A stretch of DNA of 64,000 nt from Rhipicephalus microplus (GCF_043290135.1 NC_134700.1:239385088-239449087), one strand, 5' to 3'. Counted from the stretch's first letter, positions 42,262-53,005 are shown. Numbers and translations: made by a program. The notes: generated by a model from the sequence alone, not told the origin.

Positions 42262-42357
42262 GGTTGCTTTCATTCGAGAAACGCATGTGGGTGGGTTGCT
42301 TTCATTCGAGAAACGCAAGTGGGTGGGTTGCTTTCATTCGAGAAACGCATGATGCCA
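42262..42357 (+). repeat. 32-bp repeat, three copies, at the inversion junction
   Basis: The motif ggttgctttcattcgagaaa and the following 12 bases recur at 42262, 42294 and 42326, exactly 32 bp apart. The block lies precisely between the minus-sense and plus-sense halves of the LINE. Because 32 is not a multiple of three, the three copies are read in three frames. Confidence 0.9.
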
Positions 42358-45104
42358 CCTCTAAGAAAATAGCGCGCACAGTTGAGGCGCCTGCGATAGA
42401 CCGGCACCTATTGCACATGTGGGATAGTAGGCGACGCCTGATCAAGAGATGGAAAAAACAACGCCTCAACCGCTGCCTCTACAGGCGAATCGCTGCTCTG
42501 TCGGAGGAAGCGAATGAATACGCAACGAAACTTGCCACCGATGGTTGGGTGCAGTTTTGCGGTTCTCTCCGCGGTACACTAGGGACTAGCCAGACGTGGG
42601 CGATACTGAGGTCCATGCTGGAGCCGGACAAATCTAAGTCCTCCATGAACCGCATTCTTCAAAGAATAGTACACAGCTACCCCGGCACCGACGGAGAGTT
42701 GATCCAGGCGCTTAAAGACCGTTATATCGGTACTGATGTGGTTCCGCCATGTACATTAGAGTACATCGGCAGCGAGAATGCCACATTAGACGCCGCAATC
42801 ACGAAAGAAGAGGTTTTCGCGGCAGCCCAGGCAGCCAATCGGAACTCTGCGCCGGGGTCGGATGGTATAACAAACGCTATGATAAGAAACCTCAGCACTG
42901 AGGTTCTTGAGCAGATAACGCAATTTCTTAACGACCACTGCTGGTCCCAAGGTCACGTTCCTCCGGAGTGGAAGGAAGCCAAAATAATAACTATACCAAA
43001 GCCCGGTAAAGCACCATCGCTCGGAGCCCTGCGGCCCATTTCGCTTACTTCGTGCATGGGCAAGCTCTACGAGCGAGTAGTACAGACACGGCTTCAAAAT
43101 TACATTGAAAAAGAAAATCTGTTTCCCGCTACCATGATTGGTTTTCGCTCCGGACTCTCAACCCAGGATGCCTTCCTCCTTTTAAAAGAAGAGGTCATGA
43201 GTTGCGTACCCAGGGGAGGCGAACATTTGGTCTTGGCCCTCGACCTCAAAGGGGCCTTTGATAATGTTTCGCACGAGGCCATTCTCTCTGAACTCAACAC
43301 AATCGGCTGCGGAAAGCGTACATTTAACTACATTAAATCCTTCCTCTCTGGGCGGACGGCAACTATTGGGATAGGCGACACGAGGTCGGTGCCGTTCTCG
43401 ATGCCAAATAAAGGCACACCGCAAGGGGCAGTCATCTCCCCCTTGCTCTTTAACATAGCTATGCGCAGACTTGCTCACGAGCTCGAAGCAATCCCGCACC
43501 TTGGATATACATTGTATGCGGACGACATCACACTCTGGGCTACGAAGGGTTCACTGGCGCTGAAAGAGCAGACCCTCCAGGCTGCTGCGACAGCTGTGGC
43601 AGAGTTCGCAAGAAAAAGTGGGCTGAGCTGTGCGCCTGAAAAATCTGAACTCATAAGAATACACAGTAAGTATTACAAAAGTAACGGTGACATAAACTTA
43701 CAGGTAGACGGCCATGCCATAGCCGAGGTTACTCAGGCCCGTATACTTGGCTTCTGGGTCCAAAGCAATGGCAAAGCCAGTCACACGATAACCACCTTAA
43801 AGACTACGGTTAAACAGATAGCTAGAATGATCCGTCGCATCACTTATCATAAAAAAGGCATGAAAGAAAAGGATACTCTCCGGCTTGTCCAGGCCTTAGT
43901 TTTGAGCAGAGTGACGTATGGCCTACCGTACCACTCACTCGACAGAAGTGAGGAGAGCCAGGTGGATGTGCTCATTAGAAGCGCTTTTAAGGCAGCACTT
44001 GGTCTACCCACCAGCACACCGACCGAGCGGCTCCTAGCTCTCGGTATACATAACACTTATGCTGAGCTCAGTGCCGCAGTCCTCATGTCTCAGAGGAATC
44101 GTCTAAGTGAAACTTCAGCAGGCAGGGCGATACTCACTAGAATAGGAATTTCGCCCCACCCACAGCACATTGATGAGGAGCTGGTCGACGTAGCCCAAGA
44201 GGTCCGCAGGCGAATCTCAATCGCACCGGTGCCCAAAAATATGCATCACGACTTTCACGCTGAGCGACGTACTGCGAGGGTAAACTGGCTTCGAAAGCAA
44301 TTCGGCTCAGCTTCAAATGTCGCGTACGTCGATGCGGCCAGTTTCGATTGGCAGAGACACATAATTACTGTTGTCGACAACAACATGACGCTGCTAACGA
44401 GTGCCTCCGTACGCACGACCTCGGCTACAAAGGCGGAGACGATGGCCATAGCCTTAGCCTTAAGGTTTCAGGAGCGTAGAGGGGAGCCATCAGTTATTTT
44501 ATCCGACTCCCAGGAAGCCTGCCGGCTCTTTTTAAGGGGCCGCCTTCCAGCAATGGGGCTGAGGCTGCTAGGATCCAAACTCACTCACCACCATCGCTTG
44601 ATCTGGTGCCCGGGACACGCAGGTCTCGAAGGCAATGAAAGGGCGGACGCTCTAGCTCGTGCGTTTTGTAACCGAGCGGAGAATCCATCTCTTTCATTGA
44701 CCATGCCAATTTTACCTAGGGAGATTCTAGCTCACCAGCGCTTCACGCGTCAAAAATGTGGAACACCTCACAGATCCCTTAATGGGGAAGAGGCCACTGA
44801 CCTTAGAAAAATTCAAACGGATGTATTTCCGCACCTACTGAAGTTACACGCGATACATCCAACTCTTTACCCGGCTGTATGTCCGTGGTGCGGCGGAAGA
44901 CCGACTCTCTACCACATATCGTGGGGGTGCGATCGTAAACCAAGCGACATAACCAATTTTCTCGGCGAACCTTTAACACCTAGTATGGAGCAGTGGGAGG
45001 CACACCTCGCTAGCTCGGACCCAGGAGTGCAGCTCGCACTACTGGATCAAGTCCGGCGGGCGGCTAAGGCCAGTGGAGCCCTGGACGTAGGGCCCCAACC
45101 ATAA
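42351..45104 (+). CDS. LINE ORF2 RT-RNase H portion (I-clade-like)
   Basis: C-terminal part of LINE ORF2, open without a stop for over 900 codons. The frame is also open back to 42165, but that sequence is the junction repeat and inverted ORF1. RT motifs in order: PGKAPSLGALRPISLTSC, GFRSGLSTQDA, LALDLKGAFDNV, GTPQGAVISPLLFNIAM and catalytic YADD (43515-43526). An RNase H domain follows, with YVDAA (near 44331), AETMAIALAL, LSDSQEA and WCPGHAGLEGNERADALA, i.e. acidic residues and His present. It ends with CPWCGGRPTLYHISWGC, a CCHC-type motif. RT plus cellular-type RNase H after an APE endonuclease is typical of I-clade LINEs. Both domains look intact, but the inversion has removed the endonuclease and start. 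Confidence 0.92.
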   Translation, partial: DATSKKIARTVEAPAIDRHLLHMWDSRRRLIKRWKKQRLNRCLYRRIAALSEEANEYATKLATDGWVQFCGSLRGTLGTSQTWAILRSMLEPDKSKSSMNRILQRIVHSYPGTDGELIQALKDRYIGTDVVPPCTLEYIGSENATLDAAITKEEVFAAAQAANRNSAPGSDGITNAMIRNLSTEVLEQITQFLNDHCWSQGHVPPEWKEAKIITIPKPGKAPSLGALRPISLTSCMGKLYERVVQTRLQNYIEKENLFPATMIGFRSGLSTQDAFLLLKEEVMSCVPRGGEHLVLALDLKGAFDNVSHEAILSELNTIGCGKRTFNYIKSFLSGRTATIGIGDTRSVPFSMPNKGTPQGAVISPLLFNIAMRRLAHELEAIPHLGYTLYADDITLWATKGSLALKEQTLQAAATAVAEFARKSGLSCAPEKSELIRIHSKYYKSNGDINLQVDGHAIAEVTQARILGFWVQSNGKASHTITTLKTTVKQIARMIRRITYHKKGMKEKDTLRLVQALVLSRVTYGLPYHSLDRSEESQVDVLIRSAFKAALGLPTSTPTERLLALGIHNTYAELSAAVLMSQRNRLSETSAGRAILTRIGISPHPQHIDEELVDVAQEVRRRISIAPVPKNMHHDFHAERRTARVNWLRKQFGSASNVAYVDAASFDWQRHIITVVDNNMTLLTSASVRTTSATKAETMAIALALRFQERRGEPSVILSDSQEACRLFLRGRLPAMGLRLLGSKLTHHHRLIWCPGHAGLEGNERADALARAFCNRAENPSLSLTMPILPREILAHQRFTRQKCGTPHRSLNGEEATDLRKIQTDVFPHLLKLHAIHPTLYPAVCPWCGGRPTLYHISWGCDRKPSDITNFLGEPLTPSMEQWEAHLASSDPGVQLALLDQVRRAAKASGALDVGPQP

Positions 45105-45132
45105 AGGCTCTAAAACGCCCCTCTCCCTTTCC

Positions 45133-45156
45133 CCTTCAATAAAGTTTTACTCTCTC
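45133..45156 (+). terminator. LINE 3' end with AATAAA signal and (CT)n tail
   Basis: The sequence ttcaataaagttttactctc precedes the target-site duplication. AATAAA is the likely polyadenylation signal. A CT-rich tail rather than poly-A meets the 12-bp duplication. Confidence 0.75.
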
Positions 45157-45262
45157 TCTTTAAGTGCAAATAGTTACCAGAGAATCCAGAAACGTTGTTT
45201 GAAGTACCGTACTGCGAGGAGGTTGAATGATAAAAAAAAATCTATCTGCATAGTTGTTTTAC

Positions 45263-45305
45263 GCTATGCGACTCGGGGCTCTAATTGAGCCCCGAGTCGC
45301 ATAGC
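45263..45305. repeat. Perfect hairpin, 19-bp GC-rich arms, 5-nt loop
   Basis: gctatgcgactcggggctc (45263-45281) and its exact reverse complement (45287-45305) flank TAATT. It lies about 95 bp beyond the twin-primed LINE and is outside its target-site duplication. Confidence 0.92.
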
Positions 45306-45309
45306 ATGC

Positions 45310-47030
45310 ATGCATTGAGAGCAAGCGGTGCGATCTTACCTCTTGAAAGGGCAAATATATGTATCTTCGAAAGGGACCTAAGAAAAACAAGCCCCCACAC
45401 AAAAATAGTCTTCTCTCTGTTTTGGGGCTTAACGTAGGGCCAATCAGGGATCTCGTCAAACACGTGCTGCTGACAACATCCGTTGCAAAAACGCACGCGC
45501 ATCACTTGAAGCTGAAGAAGAGGGTTCGTTCGGCACGCGGAGTTTGATCGTTCGAATATTTTGCTTTTTATTTACAACTTTCTACGTAATTCCAGTTGCG
45601 TTCTTCTTGCTTCATGGCAAAAAAACGTCAGGCAATTCCTCTTTTATTGATGCTGGAACTTTCGCAAGAGTCGCGGCTTTTGCAGGGCACATACAGTGTT
45701 CTCGCAAGCACTCTCGTGATTTGTGTCAGAGCTGCGATTTTCATCAAAGTCAAGCCCACTCTGAAGACCCTCGTCTGCGGTGCATTTCTCTGCTCCTGCA
45801 GAATCTGAAATCGGACTATCCCGGCGGAGTTCTCATTCATGAATTTCCCCGCGGCTACCGTGTGCCCGAGCTTCTGCGGGGAGACTGTTCTCTTGAACCG
45901 ACACGTAAGCTCGGCTTACGTACGGCATTCAGTTATTCCGGCGCGCAACAAATTGAAAAGTGACAGTTCTTGCACTTTCTGTAGCTTCGCCGCTCTAGGG
46001 ACAACTGGTGCTGCAACATGAAATGCACTCGTTCCTAATTTGCTATGTGATTCTTTTTTATATTAGGGCTGCTATTGCTTTTGGTGGTAACGTGGTCACG
46101 CTTTGCTTAAGAAATAATAATAAATAAAAAAATAAAGGACAATGTCTACTTCATTGTGACAAACCATGAGATTCTGGTTGACGTGCATGAAAGTTGTACA
46201 AAAAGATTCTGAAGATAAGAAAAAAACTAACTAACTTAAGTAGTTTTTTTCCTGACACGTACATTATGCCACGCGAAGCGCTCCTATGTTGTTTATGATT
46301 AGATGTTGATGAATGATTGGGTAGACCCATTGATAACGAAAACGGCTTCTTTTGGGCCTTTACTAAACACCGCTGCTCCAGAGAAAGAACAAGAAGCAGC
46401 AATATTTTTACACTGTGTGTTAAGCAACAACCACACTGTTGCACAACAAGAAGTGGTCGAACACAGACCGCGTGATATCTTGGATCGAAAGGCAGGGATT
46501 TCAGCTTAGAAAAGCAGTGGGCCTCACAGGGCTATAGAGCCTGGAAGACACCTGTTTAGAGAAAAGTGGATCTCTCGACACAGACTACCCCCTGTAAGTC
46601 CAACGAGGCGACGCTACGGCGGGATAAGGCGGTCGTGAAGCCGTATAACATTTGTTGCGTCAGCTTTGTTCCTTCCCGCATTGTGGCCGAAAGAAGACGA
46701 AACCTAAGAAAAAACAAAATCTGACTGGAATTGCTGAGATAAGTAGAGGGTGCGTCTTTTAGCACCGGCAACGCTCTTTCGCCAAATCTTAGCTGCACTT
46801 CTAAGGCATGATAAGGGCTTTTTCCGAGACTATGCCCAGTCGTACGTCTTCAGGGAGAATAATGGGAAACCGGATAAAAAATAAGCATGGAAAGTAGAGA
46901 AACACACCCACACAAAAGTTCCTGACAATAAACGCACTGCCTAATGAGAATCTTGAGTGCACTCCTTAGGTGTTTTGATTTTGTGATAAGTTAAGACAAA
47001 CAATTCGACGGACACATGTATGGAATTTTA
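45310..47030. other. Unrecognised region; longest frame 45544-45963
   Basis: A plus-strand frame of about 139 codons (from a TTG, 45544-45963) starts with a hydrophobic segment and overlaps a second open plus-strand frame. Neither shows a known domain. The overlap of open frames and lack of motifs make a chance origin or decayed element more likely than a gene. Confidence 0.35.
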
Positions 47031-47032
47031 GT

Positions 47033-47277
47033 TGATTGATTTGTTGATATGTGGGGTTTAACACCCCAAAACACTATATGCTTATGAGAGATGCCGTAGT
47101 GGAGGACTCCAGAAATTTCAATCACCTGGGGTTCCTTAACGTGCACCCAAGTCTGAGCACACTAGCCTACAGCATTTTCGCCTCCATTGAAAATGCAGCC
47201 GCAACAACCGGGATTCAATCGCACGACCTGCGGGTGAGAAGCCAAGTACCTTAGCCACTAGACTACCGCATCGGGGC
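47033..47277 (-). mobile_element. Ruka-like tRNA-derived SINE, copy 3
   Basis: Minus-oriented copy with tail (gttgattgatttgttgatatg), body (ctggggttccttaacgtgc, gagcacactagcctac) and head (ccttagccactagactaccg). It is more diverged than copy 2, and a clear target-site duplication was not found. Confidence 0.78.
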
Positions 47278-50200
47278 ATTAAATTGCAGTTGCATACCAA
47301 TCATTTTTTTTCACAACTTCTTCATTAGGGAACACATGTCTGCCTGTCTTCTGTTGTAACGATTGAAGGAAGCTTTGTAGTCAGAGGAGTGAGTGCTTAT
47401 GTGTTTGACTTGCTGCACTTATTTCTGGTTCCCGAAGGTGATGTCTATGCAACTTTTTCGCGATTTCAGATCAGTGCGATTAGTTAGGATGGTAGAAAGT
47501 GCTGCAAATGTGTCGTTCAGTTTCGTGTTTATATTAGTCACTCATAACTAACATTAATGTGCATCGGTGTGCTGTTAATGAGAGGCACAGTAAGTGCCTG
47601 ACGTCTTTGGTAAGCGCCTTGGGGGAGAAGTACAGAGCCACTATACCAGCAAGACATTGGCCAACTTTGCGGCACACAGTTCACTAGCTTCATCTGAAGT
47701 GCCAACTACATTTTTATCGGTACTGCAGACATGCCCTTATGCAAGTATGCGGCCACTGGTAGTTGACGACCTGGAGAGGTTGTTTGGAGTTTGTCCAAGC
47801 TTCAAAAAGGCAAAGCTTAAATGCATGCCGAAGAAAGGAATCGTGATGTGTATCCTTGGCATGTCCGGCAAGAGAGCGAACATGGAGCACGGAGACTGAG
47901 AGCAAGTGCCTGATTCCAGTGACACCCTCGTTGTTTTCGTTTGACACTCACATCTACTGTACGTGGTAGGGGAGTTTGCCCAATTTCAGAAACACGCAAT
48001 CGTTCGCGCGGTTACGCCACCGGCAGTGAAGGCAGCGGCGCCGGTGACGCCGCTTAGTGCAGGAACGGCCGCCTAAAAGCTGCTTCCTTAAAAAAAAAGA
48101 TTAACATGAATGTGGTGCTTTCGAATGAGTAGACAATCTCGTTTGATTGCACGAGATGCGTAACGTGAGTGCACCACCAATTTATCTTTCCTTTTTTCAC
48201 GCCACTCGAAGGGAAAGGTGATAAGGTGGGCACTCCAACTTATTCTTTATTTTCTTAAGAGTGATGTGGCCAAAGAGAACTTGCTACTTCGCGAGAGACT
48301 GAATAAGCCCTGCACAGTCTCTAGCAGGTGCTTTCGATAGCAATTTTGGTGTCTTGTCGAGTTGTGCAACTGAACTAATCCGTTCTTCGTGTGACTCGCT
48401 CTGCGAGTTGCATGATATTGCCACTCTCGCAATATTATGCAACTCGCAGTCTTGTGTCACTGTGTAGCGTAAATGTTTAAAAATAAAGGTGTGTGTAACC
48501 TTAAAACTAATAGGGTCGAGTTTCGCGAGCCGTTCATCTTTGTTTTTTAGGAGGTCAGTTTATTGAAGTAATGTATTTGTGGCCCTAACACTAGTGAACA
48601 ATGAAGGTTCTTCAACGTAGCGACAACAATAATTTTCGACAAGCAGACAAACGTGGAATAGGGCATGAAACGGAAGGGCATTTCTAAAAACCGGTTTTTT
48701 TAAAGTAGAGCGTCCGATTGAAATTGTTCCTCCCGGGCTATTTATGACACACAGGGTGAAAGAAACGAAGAGGCAAACCTTGCAGGTTAGTGTATCGAAG
48801 ATCACGGTTCCTACGCCGCGCAATAGGGAAGGAAAAAGGGGCACACAGGTGTTGCTAAAAGGGCACAGAGATACAGAAAGAGAGAGATCGAATCTCCAAA
48901 TCAGGGGTATGAACAAGAGCAGAAAAAAAAGTGCAATTATCCTACTTGGGTTGTCCTGTACCTCTCGCATTAGAAATGCACACGCTACTCCTTGGCCACA
49001 ATGCTTAGGTTGCACTAAATCGAGCAGCACATGTAAGCACATCTTTCGGATGCACCGCTATGAATAAACAAATAATTGTGTTTGAACTATAGGAGAGGTC
49101 AAAATGCACGTGCTTGCGAGCACAATAACAGCCGTAGTTCAAGCTATAACAATGCAAAGAAGCCAAAATTAGCAACGAATACTTTGTTATACATTCATGT
49201 CGACATGTCGACGTGTCATTATTCATGTCGACATGTCAAGTCACATATGAGCTCCGAGTGGGTGGGACAAGGGTGGCTTCATTCAAGACAGGGACGGCAC
49301 AACTGCATAGACCATCACTCGCCCCAGCCTAAACGCAAAGGCGAAGGTGAGAAGTATATAGCGTATGCCAATTCGGGTATAGAAGGCATCGTGGAGATAA
49401 ATACGGAGTCACCCACAAAGAAAGGCGTGGATGTGGCAACGACCTGACAGGGACGATGGGGGCAAGCAGAAAGGAATAGGGGAAGCTGGCTTCTTCTTTT
49501 CGTCAAGGTATCGGCAGTCGTGGCGCGAGCAGGCTGTAATAAAGCGCGTCTCTCACGCTCGTGCACTGTTGCTTTGTTCAATATCGTACAAAACGGAAAA
49601 CGAAGTAAATAGGTGTGAAAATGATATGTGGATACCGCATAAAGAACACGCCAAAATTGGGGAAAAAAATAAAAATAACCGTGTGGTGGTGCACTGCATG
49701 TGGCATTGCAGCGTCCGAGGGACGCCTTTGGACAAAATATACGTGATAAAGAAGCGCTCTTTTGAGAGCATGAATGGCGACAGATGCATTCAAAGTTTGA
49801 AGGAGAAGGGAACGAGGGAGTAAAAGAGGGCCGCGTTTTCAATGTCCCAGCAACCGTGCTCTGGCTCAACGACAGAGGCATCGTCCGTGTCGTTTCTTTT
49901 ACGAGGCATGACAGGATGAATGAGGAGGGGGAAAATAGGGTGAAAAAAGGAAGCGAACAAACACAACAAATACACGTCGGAGCGAAGGCGAGTACGAACG
50001 AAATGTGGCGAGCGCTGTATACCGTGCGGCCAGTGTCCGCCGCTGCTGTTACGAAAATAGAAAAAGGCGCTCACGCGTGAAGTATCTCGCCAGCAGCGGC
50101 CAGGGTTACAAAAGCCCGCTACTTATGAGGCTGATCGTAAAAGGATTTATATACAAGTATCCAAGATATTCTTGCTCGCTATGTGCCACTTTATTCGTGT

Positions 50201-50446
50201 GATCCCCTTCTTCCTCCCTCGTAACTTAGTCTTTCTAATATATTTTGTTTGTTATTTATCACAGTGTTTGTGCTTTAACCCGAGTCTTGAGCTCGGTTCC
50301 AGCTTTATACAGAGGCCATGAAAACTGTGTGGTGGCCCGTCATGACACGTAAAATCTGCTCGTGCATGCTGTCACTGTTCCTTCCTTAGAGCTGTTTGCT
50401 TGTGCTAAAGATGTGCCGGTGCTTGTCTTATAAATGAAACACGAAC

Positions 50447-50449
<3 letters not shown>
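47278..50449. other. Intergenic DNA with one hairpin; nothing else recognised
   Basis: Several overlapping frames on both strands around 48.6-50.1 kb (for example 49315-49881 minus) lack any recognisable domain and shadow each other. A small direct repeat of attcatgtcgacatgtc occurs at about 49193-49238. The hairpin at 48403 is listed separately. Confidence 0.42.
48403..48447. repeat. Hairpin, 18-bp arms, 9-nt loop
   Basis: gcgagttgcatgatattg (48403-48420) pairs with 48430-48447 with one mismatch (a G-U in RNA on one strand) around ccactctcg. It belongs to no recognised element. Confidence 0.8.

Positions 50450-50479
<30 letters not shown>
50450..50479. repeat. (GA)n tract, 3' tail of LINE
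   Basis: A GA dinucleotide run on the plus strand, CT in the sense of the LINE that ends here. It probably originated as the LINE 3' tail. Confidence 0.85.
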
Positions 50480-50481
<2 letters not shown>

Positions 50482-50626
50482 AGATGCAAGGAAAGGCAGG
50501 GAGGTTAACCAGACGCACATTCGTTTTGCTACCCTGCACTGGGGAAGGGATAAAGGGGAGAAAAGAGGTTGCAGAGAGATGAGAAGGTACACACAATCAC
50601 GAGCACACTCGGGGAGCCCACACAAT

Positions 50627-51700
50627 CTACAGGCGGTCGCTCAGGTTTGTTGAATTTAGGTAAAATAGCAGTGCTTTAGTTGCTTTCTGCGCAACCGAGA
50701 CAGATGCCCAAGGTCCTAGTATCTTCTGCACACAAAATGGTCCGTGGTCAAGTTGATTCAAAACCATCCGGAGCTGGCATCGCTGTGTGTCGTAGCAAGC
50801 GCAGATGCACAGGACGTGTTCGATGGTCTCTTCATCTCCGCAGTAGTCGCATGTAGGAGTGTCTGCCATACCAATGCGAAAGGAGTACACCTTTGTAAAT
50901 GCAACACACAACCAAAGGCGGCATAACAGTGTCGCATTGGAGTGGGAAAGTTGTGATGGTAGCTTTAGCTTGAGCGAAGGATCCAGTTCATAAAATTGAC
51001 ACCTTTAGAAGCTGGTAGACGACCAGAACGTGCGTGTGGGATCTCGAGCCAGCAGGTAAAGTTGTCTTGCTGCATCATTCCTTGATAGAGGAATCGGGAC
51101 TACACGGGTTCCTTCATGGGCTGAGCGGGCTGCATCATCGGCTAATTGATTTCCGGTAATACCGATATGTCCAGGCAGCCATTGATATATAATATCATGC
51201 CCTCGTGCTAGAGCTTCATGATGGCAATGTCTTATTTCTTGTACCAATTGGTCATGACTCCTCCTACGCATGGCAGACTGCAAACTCTGAAGCGCTGCCT
51301 TCGAATCACAGAATATGACCCATTTTCCTCGACGTTCTTGAACGAGATATTGTAAAGCAGCCCTTACAGCAAGCTCTGATGCCGTAGATGTAGTCATATG
51401 TGACAACTTAAACTTGATTGTCATTGCTGCAGCCGGAATTACAGCGGCACCTGATGAGCTGCTGGACGAGACGGACCCATCAGTGTATATCTGCGTTCGG
51501 TCTAAGTACAACTGATGTAATAATAGCAGTGTTGCTTCAATGCTACTCTGGAGTGATTGCTTTTCTTTTTGAAGAAAAAGTCTACTATTCTGGCATTCAT
51601 ATTTGGCAGAAGTCATTTGGGCTGCTTTAGAGTGCCACGAGAAGAACCAAAGTTTATGCATACCATTACAAAACTTGTTAAACGCATGGGCAGGAACACT
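50627..51700 (-). pseudogene. LINE RNase H and C-terminal domain, one premature stop
   Basis: RNase H motifs are clear: YTDGSVSSSS, TASELAVRAAL, IFCDSKAAL and WLPGHIGITGNQLADDAA, so all four acidic positions and the His are present. A TAA at 51007-51005 interrupts the frame. The same frame then continues through SQLSHSNATLLCRLWL to CDYCGDEETIEHVLCIC, a CCHC-like motif typical of the C-termini of such LINE ORF2 proteins, and ends near 50627. RNase H would remove RNA from the hybrid during LINE replication. The copy is dead: it is 5'-truncated and carries a nonsense codon. Confidence 0.85.
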
Positions 51701-51892
51701 TGGGTAGCGTTGCTTTGTTTTTTTTTCCTTTCTGCAGCTCACATGCGTGTTCATTCGGTTCAAAACTACCATATATACAGCTTTTATCTCACGTGGTTGC
51801 GTTCACAGGGTCTACTAGGTTAAAGGGAGGCGTCGTGCATGAATTGCTTATGAATTGTCACGCATGTAATAGACATTATTGCACCTATTCTA

Positions 51893-52129
51893 ATTGATTG
51901 ATATCTGGAGTTCAACCTCCCGAAACCACCATATGATTATGAGAGACACCGTAGTGGTGGGCTCCCAAAATTCAGACCACCTGGGGTCCTTCAACGTGCA
52001 CTCAAATCTGAGCACACGGGCCTACAAGGTTTTCACCTCCATCGAAAATGCAGCCGCCACAGCCGGGATTCGATTCCGCGACCTGTGAGTCCACAACCGA
52101 GTACCTTAGCCACTAAACCACCGTGGCGC
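51893..52129 (-). mobile_element. Ruka-like tRNA-derived SINE, copy 4
   Basis: Minus-oriented, with tail attgattgatatctgg, body and head (ccttagccactaaaccaccg). Box B reads gattcgattccgcgacc on the plus-strand complement side. It lies directly upstream of the CR1-like remnant. The target-site duplication is not clear. Confidence 0.78.
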
Positions 52130-52429
52130 TATCACATCAATTCTAGAACACATTATTAACCTCATGTATTCTGTTGGCACATTTCTCTAACAACTCCAGA
52201 TGTGAAAGGTTACTGTTATGTTCAAATATAGTAATATCGATAACTTCCGTAAGTATAGGCCAATCTTCGTTATTCCGGTCTTTTTTAAATGCATTGAAAA
52301 AAAGTGATATATAAACGATTGTCCAGTTTTTCAACGAAGCATAACGTTCTTACACCTCGCCTTTAGGTTTCCGAAGGGGATGTTCAACTGAGACGGCTCC
52401 AAAAAGGAGCATATCTTACAGTCTTTGGA

Positions 52430-52990
52430 AGATTATCTCTGTATAAGTGGCATATTCATCACCTACTCAAAGGCACTTGATTTGATGAAGCACTATTCAT
52501 TATTTGAGAATATGCAGCATTATGACTTTAGAGGTACTTTCTTATAGCTTATAATTTCTTACTTTTTTCTTCCGCACCATCAAGTCACGATTAGTTATGT
52601 TGTATCCGGATTCAAACTAATTAAGGCTAGTGTGCGTCAGGCCGGCATTTCGGGCCCATTGATCTTAAATATATAGGTAAATGATCTAGTAAATATTTGC
52701 ATGAACGCTAACCATATCATTTACGCCGACGATACAATTATTTTTACTACAGGACGAGACGCTCCACACCCCATAGAAGAATGCGACGTAATCATAAATA
52801 AAGTTCACACTTGGAGTATCAAAAACTTTTTGTACTTAGACGTGGCAAAAACGAAAGTTGTTATATTTCGGCCTCAGTACAAATCACTGAACATGTCAAA
52901 CAGTCTTAGGTTAGGTTCGTCAACTATAGAATTATCACGCGTGGCTAGAAGCTTGGAAGTCAATTTTGAAGACTAAATGACCTGGACAGA
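52430..52990 (+). pseudogene. CR1-like reverse transcriptase, central part
   Basis: Frames read a TYSKALDLMKHYSLF-like segment (RT motif A, catalytic Asp degraded to Leu context), then VRQAGISGPLILNI (motif B, with a stop after it). A 91-codon open piece from 52701 carries HIIYADDTIIFTTG (YADD at 52722-52733) and LDVAKTKVVIF. Stops and frameshifts make it non-functional. It would have been the catalytic core of a non-LTR RT; the clade is a guess from the YADD surroundings. Confidence 0.75.
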
Positions 52991-53005
52991 TCAAGCAAAT
53001 GCCAC

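Larger units (their letters stand above)
41063..45168 (+). mobile_element. Twin-primed LINE (I-clade-like) with 12-bp TSD
   Basis: The insertion (41075-45156) is bounded by a perfect 12-bp direct repeat tctttaagtgca at 41063-41074 and 45157-45168. Its left part (41075-42257) is minus-sense and encodes the end of ORF1 and the endonuclease. Its right part (about 42351-45156) is plus-sense and encodes RT, RNase H and a C-terminal CCHC motif, ending ttcaataaagttttactctc. The inverted 5' part carries the LINE sequence that would directly precede the RT part. That is the arrangement expected when a second primer invades the RNA template (twin priming). EN-RT-RNase H architecture points to the I superfamily. 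Confidence 0.92.
50450..51700 (-). mobile_element. 5'-truncated LINE (RNase H and C-terminus), minus strand
   Basis: In sense order the copy holds an RNase H domain, a Cys/His-rich C-terminus, a 3' UTR with the gtagggtagcaaaa...ggttaacctccctgcctttc signature, and a (CT)n tail (GA repeat at 50450-50479 on the plus strand). The RT and endonuclease are absent. The exact 5' truncation point was not determined and lies roughly at 51.6-51.77 kb. Confidence 0.85.

Noticed and set aside
42165..42350. Start of the long RT frame as a real protein N-terminus
   Set aside because: This part of the frame runs across inverted ORF1 sequence and the 32-bp repeats, which are read in three different phases. 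The LINE protein resumes only near 42351.
45544..45963. 139-codon frame as a host secreted or membrane protein
   Set aside because: It starts at TTG, has no ATG near the hydrophobic segment, overlaps another open frame and shows no domain.
49315..49881. 188-codon minus-strand frame as a gene
   Set aside because: Overlapping open frames exist on both strands, composition is low-complexity and no motif is recognisable.
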